From positions 1-9,562 of the forward strand of contig CANQHS010000032.1 in assembly GCA_947623795.1 (NCBI GenBank): 9,562 nt of DNA. The letters run 5' to 3'. A program made the position numbers and the translations under genes. This DNA comes from an uncultured Clostridia bacterium. Its GTDB lineage: Bacteria; Bacillota; Clostridia; Christensenellales; UBA1242. This document shows, one piece after another, positions 6,877 through 9,562 of this stretch. The notes under the pieces are model-generated. The model was not told the DNA's origin, made no database searches, and saw only the letters and a list, made by a program, of their open reading frames with translations. The number at the start of each line of letters is the position of its first letter. The stretch's first letter is position 1.

Positions 6877-7314
6877 ATGAAAACAATTATGGCAAAACCT
6901 GCCACTGTTGAAAAAAAGTGGTATATTATAGACGCTGACGGCAAGGTTTTGGGTAGAGTTGCTGCTGAAGCTGCAAGATTGCTTCGCGGAAAGCACAAAC
7001 CAACCTTTACCCCAAATGTTGACTGTGGCGATAATGTTATTATTATTAATAGCGACAAATTGGTGCTAACTGGGAGAAAGGAAGAACAAAAATATTTCAA
7101 ACGTTATTCTGGCTATCAATCTGGCTTGCACCTAACCCAATACAAAGCTATGATGGCAGAAAAAAGCGATGTTGCCCTAATGAGAGCAATCAAGGGCATG
7201 CTTCCAAAAAATAGTTTGGGCAGAACTATGGCAAGACACTGCCACATATATAAAGGTGCTGAACACAATCAACAAGCACAAAAACCAGAAATTTGGAATG
7301 GAGGTAACAACTAA
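6877..7314 (+). CDS. rplM: 50S ribosomal protein L13 (uL13)
   Basis: uL13 is an early-assembling protein of the large ribosomal subunit that binds 23S rRNA. The 145-residue length is normal for the family. Signatures are MKTIMAKPATVEKKWYIIDA at the N-terminus, LGRVAAEAARLLRGKHKP (25-42), KGMLPKNSLGR (106-116) and AEHNQQAQKP (128-137). The start at 6877 is preferred over the in-frame ATG at codon 5, because the family N-terminus normally includes the MKT segment and AAAGGAG sits five bases upstream of 6877. The short C-terminal tail is Asn/Gly-rich. It is the first gene of an operon with rpsI; its TAA shares one base with the rpsI ATG, implying translational coupling. Regulation probably acts through the long leader. 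Confidence 0.97.
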   Translation: MKTIMAKPATVEKKWYIIDADGKVLGRVAAEAARLLRGKHKPTFTPNVDCGDNVIIINSDKLVLTGRKEEQKYFKRYSGYQSGLHLTQYKAMMAEKSDVALMRAIKGMLPKNSLGRTMARHCHIYKGAEHNQQAQKPEIWNGGNN

Positions 7315-7925
7315 TGGCTGAAAAGAAAACTGCAAAAGTTGAAGAAGAAGTTAAAAAACCAGCAAAAGCTGTAAAAGAGCCCGTGAAAGCCGCAAAAGAA
7401 CCTGCAAAAAAGGCTGCTAAAGCTGAAACTGAGGTTAAGGAAGTAAAAAAGGCTCCAGCAAAGAAGGTTGCTGAAAAAACTGAAACAAAAGAAGCTAAAA
7501 AACCTGCCACAAAAAAGGCAAAAGCTGTTAAAGGCAAAGCTCAAGAATTTTTAGGCACAGGCAAAAGGAAATGTTCTGTTGCCCGCGTTCGCCTAACAAC
7601 CGGAACAGGCAAAATCGTTGTCAATGGTGTTAGCCTAGACGAATATTTCGACCTTGACACTCTTAAAACAATCGTTAAACAACCTCTTGTTTTAACAGAA
7701 ACTCTAAACAATGTCGATATCGTTGCAAACATCTATGGCGGCGGCAAATCTGGCCAAGCTGGTGCTTTGCGTCATGGCATCACAAGAGCATTGATGGAAT
7801 TCAGGCCAGAACTTCGCCCAGAACTTAAAAAAGCTGGCTTTGTAACCCGCGACGCTAGAAAGAAAGAGCGTAAAAAATATGGTTTGCACAAGGCTCGTAA
7901 AGCTCCACAATTCAGCAAACGTTAA
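7314..7925 (+). CDS. rpsI: 30S ribosomal protein S9 (bacterial uS9) with Lys/Ala-rich N-terminal extension
   Basis: S9 belongs to the small-subunit head, and its C-terminal tail reaches the P-site tRNA. The S9 fold occupies about residues 77-203. It contains FLGTGKRKCSVARVRL (79-94), NIYGGGKSGQAGALRHGI (139-156), LKKAGFVTRDARKKERKKYG (171-190) and the canonical end KARKAPQFSKR. Bacterial S9 is usually about 130 residues; this one is 203, because residues 1-76 form a low-complexity tail with 26 Lys, 18 Ala, 12 Glu and no Arg. GGAGGT at 7300-7305, eight bases before the ATG at 7314, is strong. That ATG overlaps the rplM stop (TAATG), so the long start is well supported. The tail is probably disordered and basic, resembling Lys/Ala-rich tails on some Mollicutes ribosomal proteins and on histone-H1-like proteins. 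An intrinsic terminator follows. Confidence 0.95.
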   Translation: MAEKKTAKVEEEVKKPAKAVKEPVKAAKEPAKKAAKAETEVKEVKKAPAKKVAEKTETKEAKKPATKKAKAVKGKAQEFLGTGKRKCSVARVRLTTGTGKIVVNGVSLDEYFDLDTLKTIVKQPLVLTETLNNVDIVANIYGGGKSGQAGALRHGITRALMEFRPELRPELKKAGFVTRDARKKERKKYGLHKARKAPQFSKR

Positions 7926-7957
7926 GCCGATTTGCAAACTATCGCAACAAATTATGC

Positions 7958-7985
7958 AAAAAACTCGCGACCTGCGAGTTTTTTT
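7958..7985 (+). terminator. Intrinsic terminator of rplM-rpsI
   Basis: ACTCGC (7963-7968) pairs with GCGAGT (7974-7979) around loop GACCT, extended by flanking A's and T's, and ends in a T-run. It lies about 33 bases after the rpsI stop. Confidence 0.92.
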
Positions 7986-8022
7986 ATTAATCTTAGAAAT
8001 TTTTTCTAAACAAAAAATTTTG

Positions 8023-8051
8023 TTGACTTAAAATCTATAATGATTTAATAT
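8023..8051 (+). promoter_or_regulatory. Probable promoter of the zinc-ribbon/DUF4190 gene
   Basis: TTGACT (8023-8028), a 17-base spacer and TAATAT (8046-8051), with a predicted start near 8058. A TATAAT at 8036-8041 has no good -35 at proper distance. A strong Shine-Dalgarno, AGGAGGG, at 8060-8066 precedes the ATG at 8071. Confidence 0.6.
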
Positions 8052-8070
8052 ATTTATGTAGGAGGGAATT

Positions 8071-8421
8071 ATGTTTTGCAAAAATTGTGGTGGCGAATTA
8101 GGAAAAGCAGACAAATATTGCGCAAAATGCGGCAAAACAGTTTGTGAAGAAACTCACACTTGTGGTTGTGCAGAAGGTTGCCCATGCCAAGCTAAAACAT
8201 TTGCTGTTATTGGCTTTATTGCATCTTTCTTTAACCCTATTGCTGGCTTAATTTTGAGCATTATTTCAGTGGCTAAATTTGCCAAATTATGCAACAAAAA
8301 AGGCAGAGGGCTTGCGGTTGCCGGAATCGTTATTTCATCAATAATTATCTTTGCATTGCTTGTGGCAGCATTTGTCGGCATTGCCTCTAGTTTCCAAACT
8401 GTTGTTTATGTTAACAACTAA
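8071..8421 (+). CDS. Zinc-ribbon, DUF4190-type small membrane protein
   Basis: This is a 116-residue protein of unknown function. Residues 1-22 form a zinc ribbon with FCKNCGGEL and YCAKCGK (Cys3, 6, 17, 20), as in zinc_ribbon_2 proteins. A second Cys-rich stretch follows: Cys25, His29, Cys31, Cys33, Cys37 and Cys39, including CGC and CPC. Residues 43-68 and 81-105 are two membrane segments separated by a short basic loop (CNKKGRG), and GRGLAVAGIV (78-87) is typical of DUF4190. A short polar tail ends the protein. The topology suggests a small membrane protein with a metal-binding head, most likely cytoplasmic (inference). It is a single-gene unit with its own promoter and terminator; the strong Shine-Dalgarno suggests good translation. 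Such proteins are common in Gram-positive genomes, but their partners are unknown. Confidence 0.85.
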   Translation: MFCKNCGGELGKADKYCAKCGKTVCEETHTCGCAEGCPCQAKTFAVIGFIASFFNPIAGLILSIISVAKFAKLCNKKGRGLAVAGIVISSIIIFALLVAAFVGIASSFQTVVYVNN

Positions 8422-8443
8422 AAAGGCTAATTAGCCTTTTTTT
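8420..8443. terminator. Palindromic bidirectional terminator after the DUF4190 gene
   Basis: The 22 bases at 8420-8441 form a perfect palindrome, AAAAAGGCT, AATT, AGCCTTTTT, with more T's to 8443. It overlaps the TAA stop (8419-8421). Because it is self-complementary with A's on one side and T's on the other, it should also stop minus-strand transcripts from the region at 8444-8640 and the gene at 8636-9055. Confidence 0.85.
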
Positions 8444-8451
8444 AATGAAAA

Positions 8452-8596
8452 AGAGAGATGTTGTTTACACTCGAAACTGTAAATCATCTAAGTTTTAGAT
8501 TGTTTAATTTTATTTCATCAAATAATTTAAAACAAAATATCACAGTTTTTTTGGAGCATAGAACTATCTCTCTAGATGTAAGGACGAACCTTACAT
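8452..8596. other. Intergenic cluster of inverted repeats, possible structured RNA
   Basis: No gene is seen between 8444 and 8635, but inverted repeats are dense. AGAGAGAT (8452-8459) matches ATCTCTCT (8566-8573) and would close the whole element. AGATG and TTTACA (8456-8469) pair with TGTAAA and CATCT (8478-8489). ATCTAA-GTT-TTAGAT lies at 8486-8500. TTATTT-CATC-AAATAA lies at 8510-8525. ATGTAAGG-ACGAA-CCTTACAT is a perfect 8-bp hairpin at 8576-8596. Several of these arms compete for the same bases. The strand cannot be decided: there is no clear promoter on either strand. The palindrome at 8420-8441 would terminate a minus-strand transcript. No known RNA family or riboswitch signature is recognised. 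Confidence 0.4.
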
Positions 8597-8635
8597 TGTT
8601 AATTTGTGCGATTTAATTAATATTATTCATAAAAT

Positions 8636-9055
8636 TTAAAAATTTTTATTTTCGATTAGTTTTAGAATTTGAATTTCGCTTGCATTTTCTTCGACCACAA
8701 CATTTGCATAAGTTTTAAGCCTATTTTCAATAGCTAGTTTTATTTTTCCTTTTGCGGTCGTTATAAGCAAAACAATGCAATTTTTAAACAATTTATAATT
8801 CACATTTGACAAAAACGCATCGTTTGAAACTTTTATAACTGCATTTCGCTCTTTTGCTAATTCTCCTAGAAGTTCACTTTCCTTCGCGTTTAATATCTCA
8901 TCAACCAATATTGTTGGTGCTTCGAAGCTAGAAAGAAGATAATCTTCAAACTTCTCATCCGCATCAATATATGTAAATTTCAATTTTTTTGCCAAATTTT
9001 GGGCAATATTTTTAGCTTTTTCGTCAATTAAACTGACCACAACTATGTTTTTCAT
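8636..9055 (-). CDS. Shikimate-kinase-like small protein lacking the P-loop
   Basis: This is a 139-residue protein that I do not recognise as a named family. Its layout follows shikimate kinase: beta strand NIVVV (3-7), helix IAQNLAKKL (17-25), then YIDADEKFEDYL (29-40), like the IDTDE segment of shikimate kinases. Later parts resemble the VVxLxA strand (CIVLLITTA, 93-101) and the ending in which ANVVVEE precedes a final helix. However, the nucleotide-binding GxxGxGKS/T expected at residues 8-16 is replaced by SLIDEKAKN, and the GGG segment near 76-80 is VSNDA. An active kinase is therefore unlikely. It could be a degenerate kinase with a binding or regulatory role, or an unrelated Rossmann-like protein. 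The ATG at 9055 is preferred over an in-frame one at 9100 because GGAGAGGGGT lies just upstream and the candidate promoter falls between the two. No enzyme of aromatic biosynthesis is nearby. Confidence 0.75.
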   Translation of the reverse strand: MKNIVVVSLIDEKAKNIAQNLAKKLKFTYIDADEKFEDYLLSSFEAPTILVDEILNAKESELLGELAKERNAVIKVSNDAFLSNVNYKLFKNCIVLLITTAKGKIKLAIENRLKTYANVVVEENASEIQILKLIENKNF

Positions 9056-9071
9056 ACCCCTCTCCAATTTA

Positions 9072-9100
9072 ATTTTAACAAAAATAAAGGTTTTTAACAA
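9072..9100 (-). promoter_or_regulatory. Probable promoter of the shikimate-kinase-like gene
   Basis: The minus strand has TTGTTA (9095-9100), a 17-base spacer and TAAAAT (9072-9077), with TG one base upstream (extended -10). Transcription would start about ten bases before the ATG at 9055. The gene may also be read from the upstream patatin gene, as I see no terminator between them. Confidence 0.55.
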
Positions 9101-9143
9101 CTATTTTTTATGTCTGTTTATTTTTGTCGAAATTTGAGCGGGA

Positions 9144-9562
9144 TTAGTCCTTAGATTTTTTAAATTTGCCCGTAAAGAGTTTAATTATTTCTGGCATTGC
9201 CTCAACCGTTGCCCGATAGCCTTCTTTTATCATATCATTTTTGCCATTGATTTCGAGCGACTTAAATTTTTTGAGATTAGGACAAATGACAATATCGCTT
9301 AAAAGTTTGCCATTTTTTGAGTTGTTTGCCATCATAATTCCAATGCTGGTGCTAAATTGCGTGAGAATATTTGTGCTGTTTGTGCCGCTGCCACGAGTGC
9401 AGTTACAATCGATTGTGACCACAAAATCATAGCCATTATCTTTAAGCACATCGGCGGGGATGTTGTTCGTAACTCCACCGTCAATAAGTGTCATGTTTTT
9501 GTAATTGACTGGCAAAAACACGCCCGGAATTGCACAACTGCCGGCTATGACCTTTGTTAGAT
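9144..9562 (-). CDS. Patatin-like phospholipase (C-terminal part, 5' end outside window)
   Basis: Patatin-like proteins are Ser-Asp dyad lipid acyl hydrolases (RssA/YchK type in bacteria). The frame stays open to the right edge. The visible protein begins LTKVIAGSCAIPGVFLPVNY and continues MTLIDGGVTNNIPADVLKD. The (A/S)(S/A)xAIPGxFxPV segment and the DGG motif, which carries the catalytic Asp, are diagnostic. The GxGxxG oxyanion loop and the GxSxG nucleophile should lie upstream, outside the window, so catalytic competence cannot be judged. A GTG at 9521 is not taken as the start, because the conserved family sequence continues upstream of it. The protein ends in a basic tail (KFKKSKD). The shikimate-kinase-like gene follows 88 bases downstream on the same strand; a functional link is not evident. 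Confidence 0.9.
   Translation of the reverse strand, partial: LTKVIAGSCAIPGVFLPVNYKNMTLIDGGVTNNIPADVLKDNGYDFVVTIDCNCTRGSGTNSTNILTQFSTSIGIMMANNSKNGKLLSDIVICPNLKKFKSLEINGKNDMIKEGYRATVEAMPEIIKLFTGKFKKSKD

Noticed and set aside
7226..7544. Minus-strand Phe/Ser/Ala-rich frames opposite the start of rpsI
   Set aside because: They are mirror images of the Lys/Ala-rich S9 tail codons (AAA/GCN read in reverse) and have no independent support.
8576..8596. The hairpin with loop ACGAA as a guanidine-II (mini-ykkC) riboswitch half
   Set aside because: That class needs two hairpins with ACGR tetraloops ahead of a transport or detoxification gene. Here the loop is five bases, there is only one such hairpin, and no suitable gene follows on the plus strand.
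9519..9521. GTG at 9521 as the start of the patatin-like gene
   Set aside because: The conserved segment (AGSCAIPG) continues in frame upstream of it to the window edge, so the true start is outside the window.
1..9562. CRISPR arrays, tRNA/rRNA genes, insertion sequences, phage or defence genes
   Set aside because: No spaced repeat arrays, tRNA-like T-loop sequences, transposase motifs or defence-family proteins were seen on either strand; the gene content is mostly housekeeping.

Overview
The window looks like chromosomal DNA of a low-GC, probably anaerobic Gram-positive-type bacterium (Bacillota or a close uncultured relative). The reasons are the A/T-rich intergenic regions, sigma-A-like TTGACA/TATAAT promoters, AGGAG Shine-Dalgarno sites, U-tailed hairpin terminators, a single-chain pyruvate:ferredoxin oxidoreductase, a rplM-rpsI pair behind a long leader, and a zinc-ribbon/DUF4190 membrane protein. 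TAA and TGA both act as stops, so the genetic code looks standard. I cannot name a genus.

Layout from left to right. The 5' two thirds of tex (minus) runs off the left edge; it has its own promoter and sits downstream of the terminator of the PFOR gene. The complete PFOR gene (minus, 1138 residues) follows. A divergent A/T-rich spacer separates it from truA (plus). truA runs convergently, with one base between stop codons, into a two-part MmcQ/YjbR-family gene (minus). That gene is divergent from the rplM-rpsI ribosomal operon (plus), which has a consensus promoter, a leader of about 230 nt full of inverted repeats, and a terminator. A zinc-ribbon DUF4190 membrane protein (plus) comes next, with its own promoter and terminator, then about 190 bases without a gene that hold a cluster of inverted repeats. 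Last are a small shikimate-kinase-like protein without a P-loop (minus) and the 3' part of a patatin-like phospholipase gene (minus) cut by the right edge.

Most genes are housekeeping and appear to be separate transcription units: Tex (nucleic-acid binding), PFOR (pyruvate to acetyl-CoA with reduced ferredoxin), TruA (tRNA pseudouridylation), and uL13/bS9. No single accessory system links them.

Points worth a second look are: (1) the rplM leader, with a promoter-proximal terminator-like hairpin whose right arm can pair instead with a second copy of its left arm; (2) a bS9 protein with a Lys/Ala/Glu-rich N-terminal tail of about 75 residues that has no arginine; (3) the P-loop-less shikimate-kinase-like protein; (4) truA and the YjbR-family gene, whose best promoters place the transcript start at the ATG; (5) a dyad centred exactly in the spacer of the YjbR-family promoter; and (6) the inverted-repeat cluster at 8452-8596. 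All of these come from reading by eye and no searches or folding programs were run.
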